Shown piece after piece: positions 1 through 9,120 of a stretch of 21,614 bases of DNA; within the stretch, counting starts at the first letter, position 1, and each line of letters starts with the position of its first letter. The position numbers and the translations under genes were made by a program. The notes beneath the pieces are model-generated. The model was not told the DNA's origin. It ran no database searches and saw only the letters and a program-made list of their open reading frames with translations. The stretch is from an uncultured Ignavibacteria bacterium. Lineage in GTDB: Bacteria; Bacteroidota; Ignavibacteria; Tepidaquicellales; Tepidaquicellaceae. The stretch is taken from the NCBI GenBank assembly GCA_937974175.1, contig CALJIG010000086.1, forward strand, positions 1 to 21,614, written 5' to 3'.

Positions 1-1166
1 CTTGAACCGACTGCTATAATTTCTTTAACTCTTTCAATCACTAAATCTTTTACAATATTGTAATCGTTATTCACATCTTTACCGCCCAGAATCAGCACAA
101 TATTTTTATCGAATGATTGCAAAGCAACGATGAGTGCGTCGATGTTTGTTGCTTTTGAGTCATTATAATAAGATACTCCATTCAGTTCTCTTACAAATTC
201 TATTCTATGTTCAACACCTTTAAATTCCATCAATGTTTTTTCTATTTCGTCGCATGAAATTCCGAATTTTTTAGCGGCAATAATTGCAGCCAGAACATTA
301 TATATATTATGATTTCCTTTCAGATAAACATCTTTTCGCAATGCAACATCGTCAAGCTGATTTTTCTTTTTATCGAAATAATAAAGCATGCCGTCCATCA
401 AATAAGCACCGCAATTAAAATCTGTTCCGTACAAATTATCAGTCACACTTATGGCAGCTATATTTTTTTTATAATCTTTTAATTTATCTTTCAAAGTTTC
501 GTCATCGTAGTTGTACACAAGTAAATTATTACCTGACTGATTTGATGAAATTTTTAATTTTGAATTGAGATAATTTTCAAACGAACCGTGCCAGTCCAAA
601 TGATCAGGTGTAATATTTAAAATTATTGCAACTTCAGGATTTAATGCTTCGATATCCTCTAACTGAAAACTGCTGAGTTCTAGAACAACTATTGAATCTT
701 TTGTTACATCATTCACAATCTCAGAAAAAGCTTTACCAACGTTTCCGCAAACGAAAGTTTTAAATCCGGCATTTTTGAAAATTTCTCCTATGAGAACTGT
801 AGTAGTTGTTTTACCATTTGTACCTGTTATTCCGATTATAGGTGCAGGACAAAACCAGCCGGCAGCTTCAACTTCAGAATAAATTTTCTTTTTTAAACTT
901 CTAGCCTTCACTAAAATTTCTTTTGAAGGTGGAATGCCCGGACTTTTGATAAGCACATCATAATTTAAAATAGAATCTGTAAATCCATTGGATTCGAATT
1001 TCAATTTATCTGATTCAATATTTAGACTGTTTTCATTCAATTCTTTTTCGTCAGTTAAAAGTATTTCTTTTGCTCCATTGTTTAATAACAATTTTGTAAT
1101 CGCCATTCCGCTTCTTCCTGCCCCAAGCACTGCAAACTTAGTATTTTTTATCTCTTCTGCTTTCAA
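1..1166 (-). CDS. murD: UDP-N-acetylmuramoyl-L-alanine--D-glutamate ligase, 3'-truncated by window edge
   Basis: Cytoplasmic Mur ligase that adds D-glutamate to UDP-MurNAc-L-Ala using ATP. About 388 codons are present; the usual length is near 450, so roughly the last 60 residues lie beyond base 1. Reading the minus strand gives an N-terminal LGAGRSGMA nucleotide-type loop, the ATP-binding GTNGKT at residues 115-120, LELSSFQLE, and NITPDHLDWHG, all in one open frame to the edge. No ATG precedes the N-terminal loop. The best start is TTG at 1166-1164 (protein begins LKAEEIKNTKF), five bases after the mraY stop, and an in-frame stop lies upstream at 1182-1184. The first in-frame ATG falls inside the glycine loop and would destroy it. 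Family certain; start codon moderately sure. Confidence 0.95.
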   Translation of the reverse strand, partial: MKAEEIKNTKFAVLGAGRSGMAITKLLLNNGAKEILLTDEKELNENSLNIESDKLKFESNGFTDSILNYDVLIKSPGIPPSKEILVKARSLKKKIYSEVEAAGWFCPAPIIGITGTNGKTTTTVLIGEIFKNAGFKTFVCGNVGKAFSEIVNDVTKDSIVVLELSSFQLEDIEALNPEVAIILNITPDHLDWHGSFENYLNSKLKISSNQSGNNLLVYNYDDETLKDKLKDYKKNIAAISVTDNLYGTDFNCGAYLMDGMLYYFDKKKNQLDDVALRKDVYLKGNHNIYNVLAAIIAAKKFGISCDEIEKTLMEFKGVEHRIEFVRELNGVSYYNDSKATNIDALIVALQSFDKNIVLILGGKDVNNDYNIVKDLVIERVKEIIAVGS

Positions 1167-1171
1167 AAATC

Positions 1172-2281
1172 TTATCTGATTTTAAATGTTGCTAAAGCCA
1201 TAATTGCAAGTATAACTGCGACTATGTAAAATCTTACTACTATCTTTGGTTCAGGAATTCCCTTCATTTCAAAATGATGATGTAATGGCGCCATTTTGAA
1301 AATTCTTCTTCCTTCACCATATTTCTTTTTTGTATACTTAAAATAATATCTTTGCAATATCACTGAAACTGTTTCCACGAAAAATATTCCGCCAAGCAGC
1401 GGCAATAAAAATTCTTTTTTAACAAGTATGCAAAGTGTTCCAACAGCTCCGCCTAATGCAAGTGAACCCGTATCTCCCATGAAAACCTGGGCAGGATACG
1501 AATTATACCATAGAAACCCCAGCGAAGCCCCTGCCAAAGCAGTGCAATAAATTGCAAGCTCGCCGTTTCCTTTCAGATAAATTATGTTCAAATATTTTGC
1601 AGCTTCAACATTTCCGGATACATAAGCTATCACACCAAGTGTAAGAGCTACAATACCAACTGTTCCGGTCGCTAAACCGTCTAGTCCATCAGTCAGGTTT
1701 ACAGCATTTGAAGTTGCGACAATTATAAACACGACTATCGGTATATAGAAATAAGAAAAATCAAATTCGTAATTCTTTAAAAAAGGAATTGTTGTAACTG
1801 AGTTTATATTATGAAACTCCGGTAAAAAATAAACCAATGCTGCCACTGTTAAACCTACCAATAACTGAAATAGTAATTTATATTTTTCTACCAGTCCTTT
1901 TTTATATTTTTTTATAACCTTCAGATAATCATCTAGAAATCCTACAGCGCCAAGAGAAATCGTTACAAACAACATTATCAAAACATATGTATTACTTAAA
2001 TCTCCCCAGAGTAAAACTGGAATTAAAACTGAAAGCAGAAGGATAAATCCTCCCATTGTTGGTGTACCTGCTTTTGACCAGTGAAATTTCGGGCCGTCTT
2101 CTTTTTTAGCTTCACCTATTTGTTTCTTTTTAAGAATGTTTATTATTTTAGGACCTATAATGAAACAAAACAACAAAGCTGTTATTGCAGCCATTGCAGA
2201 ACGAAATGTGAGGAAACGAAATACATCAAATCCCGGAGGACTGAATTTTGCGTTTATCCATTCAGCAAGTTTATAGAGCAT
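1172..2281 (-). CDS. mraY: Phospho-N-acetylmuramoyl-pentapeptide transferase (MraY)
   Basis: Integral membrane enzyme that transfers phospho-MurNAc-pentapeptide from UDP to undecaprenyl phosphate, making lipid I on the inner face of the membrane. The 369-residue length is typical. Family motifs are intact: the magnesium-binding DD pair in FLDDYLK (D117, D118), NAVNLTDGLDGLA, YNSYPAQVFMGDTGSLALGG, and the late HHHFEMKG. About ten hydrophobic helices are spread along the chain. The ATG start lies inside the end of murF (11-base overlap), so translation is probably coupled. It takes as substrate the product of the murE and murF genes just upstream. Confidence 0.97.
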   Translation of the reverse strand: MLYKLAEWINAKFSPPGFDVFRFLTFRSAMAAITALLFCFIIGPKIINILKKKQIGEAKKEDGPKFHWSKAGTPTMGGFILLLSVLIPVLLWGDLSNTYVLIMLFVTISLGAVGFLDDYLKVIKKYKKGLVEKYKLLFQLLVGLTVAALVYFLPEFHNINSVTTIPFLKNYEFDFSYFYIPIVVFIIVATSNAVNLTDGLDGLATGTVGIVALTLGVIAYVSGNVEAAKYLNIIYLKGNGELAIYCTALAGASLGFLWYNSYPAQVFMGDTGSLALGGAVGTLCILVKKEFLLPLLGGIFFVETVSVILQRYYFKYTKKKYGEGRRIFKMAPLHHHFEMKGIPEPKIVVRFYIVAVILAIMALATFKIR

Positions 2282-3671
2282 TAGAATTTTGTATTAAGTT
2301 TTCCACAACTTCTTCCATTTTCATTCCGCGTGAACCTTTGACGTAAATAACGTCGTTCTTCCTGATATTATTTTTTAAGTGACTGATTAGATCAGTTTTC
2401 TTTTCAAAGTATAAATTGTTTTTTACACCCTTTGCAGACTTGTATGTGTTCAATGATTCAGGACCTGTTGTAAATAAATTTTCAAGTTTAAGTTTTGACG
2501 CAAGTGTTCCGATGTATCCATGCTCTCTTTTGCTTACTTTACCAAGCTCAAGCATATCGGATAGTACTGCGAATTTTCTTCCTTTGGTATTAAATTCTTT
2601 TATTGTTTCCAATCCCATCTTAACTGAGTCAGGATTACTGTTATAAGCATCGTTTATAATCGTCAGCCCGTTCTTTTTTATTACTTCCATTCTCTTTGAG
2701 CTTGTCGGTTTAAATTCTTTTAGTGCTTTTCTGATTTTCATAGGAGAAACGCCAAAATACAATCCTGTGCTCGCTGCTGCTAAACCATTTACTATTGAAT
2801 GTTTTCCGAAAGTTGCCACTGTTACGTTAAAAGAGTTTTTTTTATAGTTTATACTTAACTCAGGCTCAAAATTTTTATTAAACTTCACAAACTTACCTTT
2901 TACATCTGCTGACTTCTTATTTGAGTAAGTGAATTTGTTTTCTTTTTTTAACTTAGTTGAATATTTTTTTATAAATTCATCGTCAATGTTAGAGAAACAA
3001 ACACCATTATTTTTTTTCAGGTAATCATACAATTCAAACTCAGCCTTAGCAACCCCTTTTACTGTTTTAAAAAATTCAAGATGCTCTCTTCCAATATTTG
3101 TTATCATTCCGTATTGAGGTTTAGCAATCTCACATAAATATTTTATCTCTCCAAAGTGATTGCATCCTACTTCAAGCACGGCAAAATCATGTTTCTCATT
3201 CAATCGTAATAGAGTTAAAGGCAATCCTATATGGTTATTAAAATTTCCTTCAGTCTTTAAGACATTATACTTCTGTGAAAGAACACACGATACTAAATCC
3301 TTTGTTGTTGTCTTACCGTTACTTCCGCCTATGCATAAAACCGGGATATTAAATTTTTCAAGATGTTTTTTGGCAAAAGCCCCGAGAAATAAAATTGTAT
3401 CTGCAACAACTATAAAAGAACTTTTTTTAAAATCTTTTTTATTTTTTAAGAACCATTTCTTCTCTACAACTGCAAGCTTCACACCTTTTTTAAAAACATC
3501 CTTCAGATATTTATGGCCGTCTGTATTATCACCTTTTATTGCAAAAAAAATCTGTGTGTCTTTTATTCTTCTTGAATCTATCTCTGCAGATTCAAAATTA
3601 TATTTACTGACTTTCTCAATATTATAAAATCCTTCCGTATCTATTCTGAAAAAATCTTCTGCTCTTATCAC
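2271..3671 (-). CDS. murF: UDP-N-acetylmuramoyl-tripeptide--D-alanyl-D-alanine ligase
   Basis: Cytoplasmic Mur ligase that adds D-Ala-D-Ala to the UDP-MurNAc-tripeptide, completing the pentapeptide. It has 466 residues, a usual length. The N-terminal substrate domain (about 1-100) contains DSRRIKDTQIFFAIKG. The ATP loop is GSNGKTTTK with K120, the serine form typical of MurF. The central motif EVGCNHFGEI and the C-terminal-domain motif INDAYNSNPDS are present. The start is GTG at 3671-3669, which forms a four-base GTGA overlap with the murE stop. An ATG is not available at the conserved N-terminus. Some Bacteroidota dcw clusters lack murF at this position, so its presence between murE and mraY is taxonomically informative. 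Confidence 0.96.
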   Translation of the reverse strand: MIRAEDFFRIDTEGFYNIEKVSKYNFESAEIDSRRIKDTQIFFAIKGDNTDGHKYLKDVFKKGVKLAVVEKKWFLKNKKDFKKSSFIVVADTILFLGAFAKKHLEKFNIPVLCIGGSNGKTTTKDLVSCVLSQKYNVLKTEGNFNNHIGLPLTLLRLNEKHDFAVLEVGCNHFGEIKYLCEIAKPQYGMITNIGREHLEFFKTVKGVAKAEFELYDYLKKNNGVCFSNIDDEFIKKYSTKLKKENKFTYSNKKSADVKGKFVKFNKNFEPELSINYKKNSFNVTVATFGKHSIVNGLAAASTGLYFGVSPMKIRKALKEFKPTSSKRMEVIKKNGLTIINDAYNSNPDSVKMGLETIKEFNTKGRKFAVLSDMLELGKVSKREHGYIGTLASKLKLENLFTTGPESLNTYKSAKGVKNNLYFEKKTDLISHLKNNIRKNDVIYVKGSRGMKMEEVVENLIQNSNAL

Positions 3672-5128
3672 TTTGCTAAATAAGAATATTTTTGAACCAT
3701 TTCTTTATCGTCAAAGTGTGACCTTACTCCATTTATCTCCTGATAAGTTTCATGTCCTTTACCGCAAATCAGAATTATATCCCCTGCTTTGCTCATTCTG
3801 ATGCCTTTTTCTATAGCGGTCTCTCTGTTCTCATCTATTTCATAATTTTTATTCACAGCGCCTTTGCGAATTTCCCTGATAATATCTAATGGCTTTTCAA
3901 AGCGAGGATTATCAGAAGTAATAATTGAATAATCCGAAAGCTCTGTTGCAAATTTTCCCATTACCGGGCGCTTAGTCACGTCTTTATTGCCGCCGCATCC
4001 AAATATTGTTATCACTTTACCATTTTTATTTTCATTGTTAACAATTTCTCTTGCAGACTCAATTGCATTTTTTAATGAATCAGAAGTATGTGAGTAATCG
4101 ACTACAGCATACGCTCCGTTCGGTAACTCGATTTTATTAAATCTTCCGTTCACGCCTTCAAAATTCTCTAAAGAATTATTTATTGAGTCATAACCTATAT
4201 CAAAATTTCTTACGCAGGCAATAGATGCCAGCATATTATAAATATTGAACTTTCCTGTAATGTTAGAATTAATTTTTACATCTTTTCCTTTGATATCAAA
4301 GCTTAGTCCTTTTAAATCAAAGTTTGGATTTTCAGCTTTGAAATCAGCATCATTATTTAAAGCATAAGTGATTTTTTTTGCTTTCGTATCTGCAAGAATT
4401 TTTTCACCGTATATGTCATCAAGATTTGTGATTGCAAATGAATTATCCGAAAGTCCGTCAAACAAGATTTTCTTAGCTTCGAAATAATTTTTCATGTTAT
4501 GATGAAAATCCAAATGCTCGCTCGTAAGATTTGTAAAAATCGCAGTATTAAAATTCAGACTGTAAACTCTCTTCATAACCAATGCAATCGAAGAAACTTC
4601 CATAACACAATACTGATATCCCTGCTTCACCATCTCGCCAAGCATTGAACAAATTTCAACGGATTCAGGAGTTGTAAGTTTTGATTCAACCTTCACATCA
4701 CCTATTTGATAATCTATAGTACCCAGCAAACCTGTTTTATATCCGGAGTTTTCTAAAAAAATTTTTATCAGATAAGTTGTTGTGGTTTTTCCGTTCGTTC
4801 CGGTAACACCAATCAATTTTAATTTTTCAGAAGGCAGCTCATTATATACATTTGCAAAAAGCGCCATAGTTTTTCTTGCATCTTTAACTGAAAGCACATT
4901 AGCAGGTATTTCATTTAAATCTAAATCCATATCTGTTACTATAGCTTTTGCGCCTGAGTCAATTGCAGATTTTATATATTTCGAACCGTCATCTTTCAAT
5001 CCTTTCAATGCAAAGAAAATATAATTTTCTTTTACTTTTCTGGAATCATAAGCAAGACCCTCAATAAAAAAATCAAACTGAGGATTTCCGCGAACATTTG
5101 TAATATTTAATAATTCCGAATAATTCAC
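3668..5128 (-). CDS. murE: UDP-N-acetylmuramoyl-L-alanyl-D-glutamate--meso-2,6-diaminopimelate ligase
   Basis: Cytoplasmic Mur ligase that adds the third stem-peptide residue. It has 486 residues. Seen in order: DSRKVKENYIFFALKG near the N-terminus, ATP loop GTNGKTTTT (G110-T115, K114), the VMEVSS and LTSEHLDFH active-site segments, YFEAKKILF with the lysine that is carbamylated in this family, and DNPR at 406-409. DNPR is the known signature for meso-diaminopimelate, as opposed to the lysine-specific form, so the peptidoglycan is predicted to be mDAP type. The start is GTG at 5128-5126, six bases after the ftsI stop. It ends in TGA overlapping the murF GTG. Strong call; substrate specificity is inferred from the motif. 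Confidence 0.96.
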   Translation of the reverse strand: MNYSELLNITNVRGNPQFDFFIEGLAYDSRKVKENYIFFALKGLKDDGSKYIKSAIDSGAKAIVTDMDLDLNEIPANVLSVKDARKTMALFANVYNELPSEKLKLIGVTGTNGKTTTTYLIKIFLENSGYKTGLLGTIDYQIGDVKVESKLTTPESVEICSMLGEMVKQGYQYCVMEVSSIALVMKRVYSLNFNTAIFTNLTSEHLDFHHNMKNYFEAKKILFDGLSDNSFAITNLDDIYGEKILADTKAKKITYALNNDADFKAENPNFDLKGLSFDIKGKDVKINSNITGKFNIYNMLASIACVRNFDIGYDSINNSLENFEGVNGRFNKIELPNGAYAVVDYSHTSDSLKNAIESAREIVNNENKNGKVITIFGCGGNKDVTKRPVMGKFATELSDYSIITSDNPRFEKPLDIIREIRKGAVNKNYEIDENRETAIEKGIRMSKAGDIILICGKGHETYQEINGVRSHFDDKEMVQKYSYLAK

Positions 5129-5134
5129 TTATCG

Positions 5135-7303
5135 TTAATTTATCTGCTTACAGAATAAAGTAATTTTAGAATTTGGCAGCTGCGTGCTGCCTGATTTCGG
5201 CATCTGGTCAATAACTTCTCCGCTGCCGTTTATATCTATATCAAATCCGCTTGCTGAAAGAACATTTATTGCCTTACGTAAGCTATATCCTTTCACATCC
5301 GGAACCTGTAAAACACTTTTTAATTCTACCTCTTTGTTTTTTACAACAAGCTTTACAGTTGTTTTAGCGTTTATATCTACTTTTGAATTTGCATCGGGGA
5401 GCTGAGTTTCTACAACTAAAAAAATATTTGATTTGGAGTTCTCCGGATAAACAACTTCACAATTTAACTTCAAATCTCTCAGAATATCTTTAGCGTCTTC
5501 AAGTTTTAGATTTACAAGATTAGGAATTAAAGTAAAATTATTCGATACGTTTGTAACATTCATATCCGTTGCCTTATTATCAAATTTAGGCTCAGTTAAA
5601 TTCAGATTGCCTGAGAATCCAATAATTTTTTCTGCAATTCTTTTAAACACAGGAGCAGCCACTTTACCTCCGTAAAACTGTCCGCCTTTCGGATCATCCA
5701 ATATTACCGTAATTAAAAACTGAGGATTATCAGCAGGGAAAAATCCTACAAACGAACCTGTGTGCGAACCTGATGAATACTCACCGTTTACAATTCGCTG
5801 TGCCGTCCCTGTTTTACCTGCAATCTTAACTCCATCTATTTTTGCATCTGTAGCAGTACCTGTTTCAACCACACCGACCATCAATGTTGATAAAGTCTTA
5901 GCTGTGTTCTGAGAAATTATCTGGCGTATCTCAACAGGATTATTTTCAAAAATTGTTTTTCCGTCTAAAGCTGTTTCTTTTTTTATTATGTATGGCTTTA
6001 GCAAAACACCGTTGTTTGCTATAGCGGAATATGCGCTTGAAAGCTGCAAAGCATTAATTAAAACTTCATATCCCATAGCCATATATGATAACGACACAGT
6101 AGAAAAATCAATTGGTCTTTTTAAAAGACCTCTGTTTTCTCCCGGCAGTTCAATTCCCGTGGAAATACCAAAGCCAAAATCTCTGGCATATTTATAAAAT
6201 TTTTCCGGTCCTAACTGACCGGCTATTTTTGCAAATCCTATATTACTTGATTGCTCCAGTGCTTTTTGGAAAGTCATACTGGATGAGCCATGTTCATCAG
6301 TAATTTTTCCGCCGCTGGATAAAGTATATGAGCCCCCTTCGGTATTTATCAGACTCATCTTATCAACTATTTTCTCTTCCAAAGAAGCTGCAGCAGTTAC
6401 AATTTTAAATGTAGAACCAGGTTCATAAACATCACATACAACTTTGTTTGTAAAACCAGCCGTATCTGCAATTTGAATGCTGTTAGGATCAAATGAAGGA
6501 TAAGATGACATTCCCAGTATCTCTCCTGTCTTTACATTGGTTACAATTACTTTACCGCCATGCGAGTTTGTTTCTTTAACTCCTCTTTCAAGTTCTTCCT
6601 CCGCAAACTTCTGAATATTTATATCGAGCGTAAGAACAATGTTATTACCGTTAACGGGCTCCTTCTTAGGAGTATCCATATTAGGTTTATATTGTCCCTT
6701 ACCGTCTCTCTGCATTATCACAAAGCCGTCTTTGCCCGCAAGCTCGCTTTCCATTGACTGCTCTACTCCGCTAAGCCCTGTGCCTTCTACATTAGTATAC
6801 CCAAGTACCTGAGCCGCCAGTCTTCCGTAGTTATAAACACGTTTAGGTTCTTTAAGCACAATAAGACCTTCGAAGTCTGCGCTATCAAGCCCCTGTATAT
6901 TAGCAACGTCTGCTTTTCTTTCTAAGTAAACAAATGATGTACTTTTATTTGTAAGCTTCGCAAGATATTCATTCCTGTCTTTCTTAAAAATTCTTGCAAA
7001 CATATTAGCAATAGAATCGGGCTTAGTAACCATCGTAGGGTCAACAGCAAAAGAGTACTGAAGCGAATTGGATATAAGCACATTCATATTCCTATCGTAT
7101 ACAAGGCCGCGTGAAGGCGAGATTTTTATTTTCTCTTCGTACTGCTTCCTTGCCGCAATCTTATACTTTGCAGAATTAATTATCTGTACATTAATTAATT
7201 TAAAAAGTATGATTGTGAAAATAAGAAGGAATACGAACGAAATAAAACCTACTTTCGCACGGAAGCTTGAACAATAATTCAGGAATTTTTTAAATGACTC
7301 CAA
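5135..7303 (-). CDS. ftsI: Septal peptidoglycan D,D-transpeptidase (class B PBP) with two PASTA domains
   Basis: Division-specific transpeptidase that cross-links septal peptidoglycan outside the cytoplasmic membrane. It has 722 residues: a short cytoplasmic tail, one membrane helix at about 18-40, the PBP dimerisation domain (about 60-200), then the transpeptidase domain. Catalytic motifs are intact: STFK at 297-300 (nucleophile S297), SSN at 352-354, and KTGT at 497-500. Two PASTA repeats follow at about 592-655 and 660-722, beginning IPNLVNL and VPDVKGY. The start must be TTG at 7303-7301: an in-frame stop lies just upstream and the next internal Met comes after the membrane helix. It follows ftsL by 16 bases. 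The spoVD/pbp2x-like domain layout is common in FCB and Gram-positive FtsI. Confidence 0.94.
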   Translation of the reverse strand: MESFKKFLNYCSSFRAKVGFISFVFLLIFTIILFKLINVQIINSAKYKIAARKQYEEKIKISPSRGLVYDRNMNVLISNSLQYSFAVDPTMVTKPDSIANMFARIFKKDRNEYLAKLTNKSTSFVYLERKADVANIQGLDSADFEGLIVLKEPKRVYNYGRLAAQVLGYTNVEGTGLSGVEQSMESELAGKDGFVIMQRDGKGQYKPNMDTPKKEPVNGNNIVLTLDINIQKFAEEELERGVKETNSHGGKVIVTNVKTGEILGMSSYPSFDPNSIQIADTAGFTNKVVCDVYEPGSTFKIVTAAASLEEKIVDKMSLINTEGGSYTLSSGGKITDEHGSSSMTFQKALEQSSNIGFAKIAGQLGPEKFYKYARDFGFGISTGIELPGENRGLLKRPIDFSTVSLSYMAMGYEVLINALQLSSAYSAIANNGVLLKPYIIKKETALDGKTIFENNPVEIRQIISQNTAKTLSTLMVGVVETGTATDAKIDGVKIAGKTGTAQRIVNGEYSSGSHTGSFVGFFPADNPQFLITVILDDPKGGQFYGGKVAAPVFKRIAEKIIGFSGNLNLTEPKFDNKATDMNVTNVSNNFTLIPNLVNLKLEDAKDILRDLKLNCEVVYPENSKSNIFLVVETQLPDANSKVDINAKTTVKLVVKNKEVELKSVLQVPDVKGYSLRKAINVLSASGFDIDINGSGEVIDQMPKSGSTQLPNSKITLFCKQIN

Positions 7304-7319
7304 TAAGGTAGATTATTTT

Positions 7320-7640
7320 TTAATACAATTCCGATTTATTTACTATAATTTTGTTTTTATCTGTGTAAGCGCCTTCACGAACATCTATATTCAGCTTTTC
7401 ATTTGAAATAGATTTTATTCTTTCAAAGCTGCTCAATCTTTCTATTTCCGTTCTTAATATATCATTAGACTGCGAAGTTTTTTTTATCTCTTCCTTAATT
7501 GCATTATTCTTTGATGCGAGGGTATTTACATATATTATATTATTGATATAAAGCACAAGTAATACACAGATAACCGAAAATGCTATCAGTGTATTAAATA
7601 ATGAAAGTTTTTTTCTCTCTTTTACTACTTTATTCCTCAT
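7320..7640 (-). CDS. ftsL: Small bitopic division protein, FtsL-like
   Basis: A 106-residue protein with a basic N-terminus (KVVKERKKL), one membrane helix at about 15-35 and a following polar, heptad-like stretch at about 38-75 expected to form a coiled coil. The FERIKSISNEKLNI segment resembles the FtsL/DivIC tail. Sequence conservation in this family is poor, so the call rests on topology, size and position between rsmH and ftsI, which is the invariant place of ftsL. FtsL forms a periplasmic complex with FtsB and FtsQ and activates FtsW/FtsI. The ATG overlaps the rsmH stop by one base (TAATG), so translation is probably coupled. A DivIC/FtsB-type paralogue is the main alternative. Confidence 0.82.
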   Translation of the reverse strand: MRNKVVKERKKLSLFNTLIAFSVICVLLVLYINNIIYVNTLASKNNAIKEEIKKTSQSNDILRTEIERLSSFERIKSISNEKLNIDVREGAYTDKNKIIVNKSELY

Positions 7641-8614
7641 TATAAATTTACGTTAATTCTTTCGGCGCATCTTAACTTTGCGCTTCTTGCCCGCGAGTTT
7701 GATTTTATTTCCTGAAAGCCGGGCATTACTGATTTTTTTGTTAAAATTTTTAACTTGGGGGTTACATCTTCTTCATAAAACGGATTATCGGTTTTTCTGG
7801 AATTTGCCGACATCTCTCTGAAATAATTTTTAGTTATTCTATCTTCCAACGAATGGTATGAAACAACAACTAATCTTCCACCTTCATCAAGCATATCTAA
7901 AGAATCTTTCAGAACTTTTTTAAGATTATCCATTTCATTGTTTACTTCTATTCGTAAAGCCTGAAATATTTTTGATAAAAACTTTATCGTATTCTTTTTA
8001 TCAATCTTATATTCTTCTTCTATCAAGGTCACTAAATCAAAAGTCGTTTTGAACTTATTTACTTTTCTTCTCTCTATAATGGCATCTGCAAGTCTTCTCT
8101 CATTTCCTACTTCACCATACTCTTCAAAAATTCTTATCAATTCTTCCTTCGAAGATGAATTCAGAATATCTGCTGCAGTCATGTTATCTTTTTTGAAAGC
8201 CCTCATATCCAGCTTTGTATCTTTCATGTAACTGAAGCCTTCTTCATTTTCGAGCTGGTGCGAAGAGAGACCAAGATCAAGAACAAGCCCTGTGATTTTT
8301 TTTATTCCGTTTTGTAAAAGAACAGATTTTATATCTGCAAAATTGTTGTTAACAAATTTTACCTTATTGCCGAACTTCTCTAATCTTTTCTTTGAGTACT
8401 CAAGCGCTTCTAAATCCTTATCAAAACTTACAAGCAAATCGTCATCACCAAGTTTGTTAAGTATGGCTTCGGAGTATCCCCCGCCGCCTAATGTTCCGTC
8501 AACAATTATCTGTTTTTCAAATTTATCATTGAAGAGATATTCTAAAACTTCATTTAAAAGAACAGGTGTATGAAAAAATTTATTTTCAGTTTCGTTTTTA
8601 GATTCCTCTTGCAT
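7640..8614 (-). CDS. rsmH: 16S rRNA (cytosine(1402)-N(4))-methyltransferase RsmH (MraW)
   Basis: SAM-dependent methylase that modifies C1402 in the decoding centre of 16S rRNA. The 324-residue length is usual (about 300-320). Visible features are FHTPVLLNEVLEYL near the N-terminus, the SAM loop VDGTLGGGGYSEAIL, LVLDLGLSSHQLE, the family segment FSYMKDTKLDMRAF, FKTTFDLVTLI, RIEVNNEMDNL, and VVVSYHSLEDR close to the end. It is the second gene of the dcw operon and its ATG overlaps the mraZ stop by one base. No good Shine-Dalgarno is visible, so expression probably depends on coupling to mraZ. Confidence 0.97.
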   Translation of the reverse strand: MQEESKNETENKFFHTPVLLNEVLEYLFNDKFEKQIIVDGTLGGGGYSEAILNKLGDDDLLVSFDKDLEALEYSKKRLEKFGNKVKFVNNNFADIKSVLLQNGIKKITGLVLDLGLSSHQLENEEGFSYMKDTKLDMRAFKKDNMTAADILNSSSKEELIRIFEEYGEVGNERRLADAIIERRKVNKFKTTFDLVTLIEEEYKIDKKNTIKFLSKIFQALRIEVNNEMDNLKKVLKDSLDMLDEGGRLVVVSYHSLEDRITKNYFREMSANSRKTDNPFYEEDVTPKLKILTKKSVMPGFQEIKSNSRARSAKLRCAERINVNL

Positions 8615-9072
8615 TACAGTCGTATATCTATATTGAACTCCGAAATTTTTTCTGCCAGCTCATTATATTGTACAGGCTCTGCGCTTTCAAATTTTTCTTT
8701 CGTTTTCGGATTCCAGATTTCAAGACTTTCTATTGTACCAATGATTTCAATTTCTTTTTCAAAATTTGCAAACTGCATCAGCTGCGGCGGAATTAAAATT
8801 CTTCCCTGTGAATCAATCTCAACTTCATTAACATAAAATAAAATCTCGCGTACAAATTTTCTCGCATTATTCTGCATTGTATTCAATTGCAGCAAGCCGT
8901 TCATAACTTTCTCATCCCAGATATTTTTCGGATATAGTTTTACACAGTCATCAATTCCTCTTGTTAAGATTAATTGATTGTTACACTCAATAGGAATATT
9001 TTTCCTGAACTTCGCAGGAAGAATAAACCTTGATTTTACATCGAGACTGGTTTTTGAATACCCTTGAAACAC
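8614..9072 (-). CDS. mraZ: Transcriptional regulator MraZ
   Basis: DNA-binding regulator and first gene of the dcw operon. It has 152 residues with two tandem AbrB-like (SpoVT/MraZ) halves, each with its DxxxR motif: D11-R15 in LDVKSRFILP and D87-R91 in IDSQGRILIP. The start is GTG at 9072-9070, giving MFQGYSKTSLD, which matches the MFxG start of the family. There is no ATG choice and no clear Shine-Dalgarno. MraZ of other bacteria forms ring oligomers that bind GTG-rich direct repeats before its own gene. Three such 10-bp repeats lie at 9121-9150, so autoregulation is very likely. The stop overlaps the rsmH start. Confidence 0.96.
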   Translation of the reverse strand: MFQGYSKTSLDVKSRFILPAKFRKNIPIECNNQLILTRGIDDCVKLYPKNIWDEKVMNGLLQLNTMQNNARKFVREILFYVNEVEIDSQGRILIPPQLMQFANFEKEIEIIGTIESLEIWNPKTKEKFESAEPVQYNELAEKISEFNIDIRL

Positions 9073-9110
9073 TGTTAATTTTGCTTGATTTTAGGCGTTT
9101 TCATAGGAGG

Positions 9111-9116
9111 ATTATA
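9111..9116 (-). promoter_or_regulatory. Alternative -10-like TATAAT before mraZ
   Basis: A perfect TATAAT on the minus strand directly after the third MraZ repeat. At the usual distance there is only GCAAAG (9139-9134), inside the operator, in place of a -35. If used, transcription would start near 9104, and MraZ on its repeats would cover the -35 position, as in several other bacteria. It is an alternative or second promoter to the one at 9152-9182. Confidence 0.35.
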
Positions 9117-9120
9117 TACA

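Noticed and set aside
3160..3627. 155-codon plus-strand frame inside murF
   Set aside because: It lies antisense to conserved murF motifs, including the ATP loop, and has no recognisable protein features.
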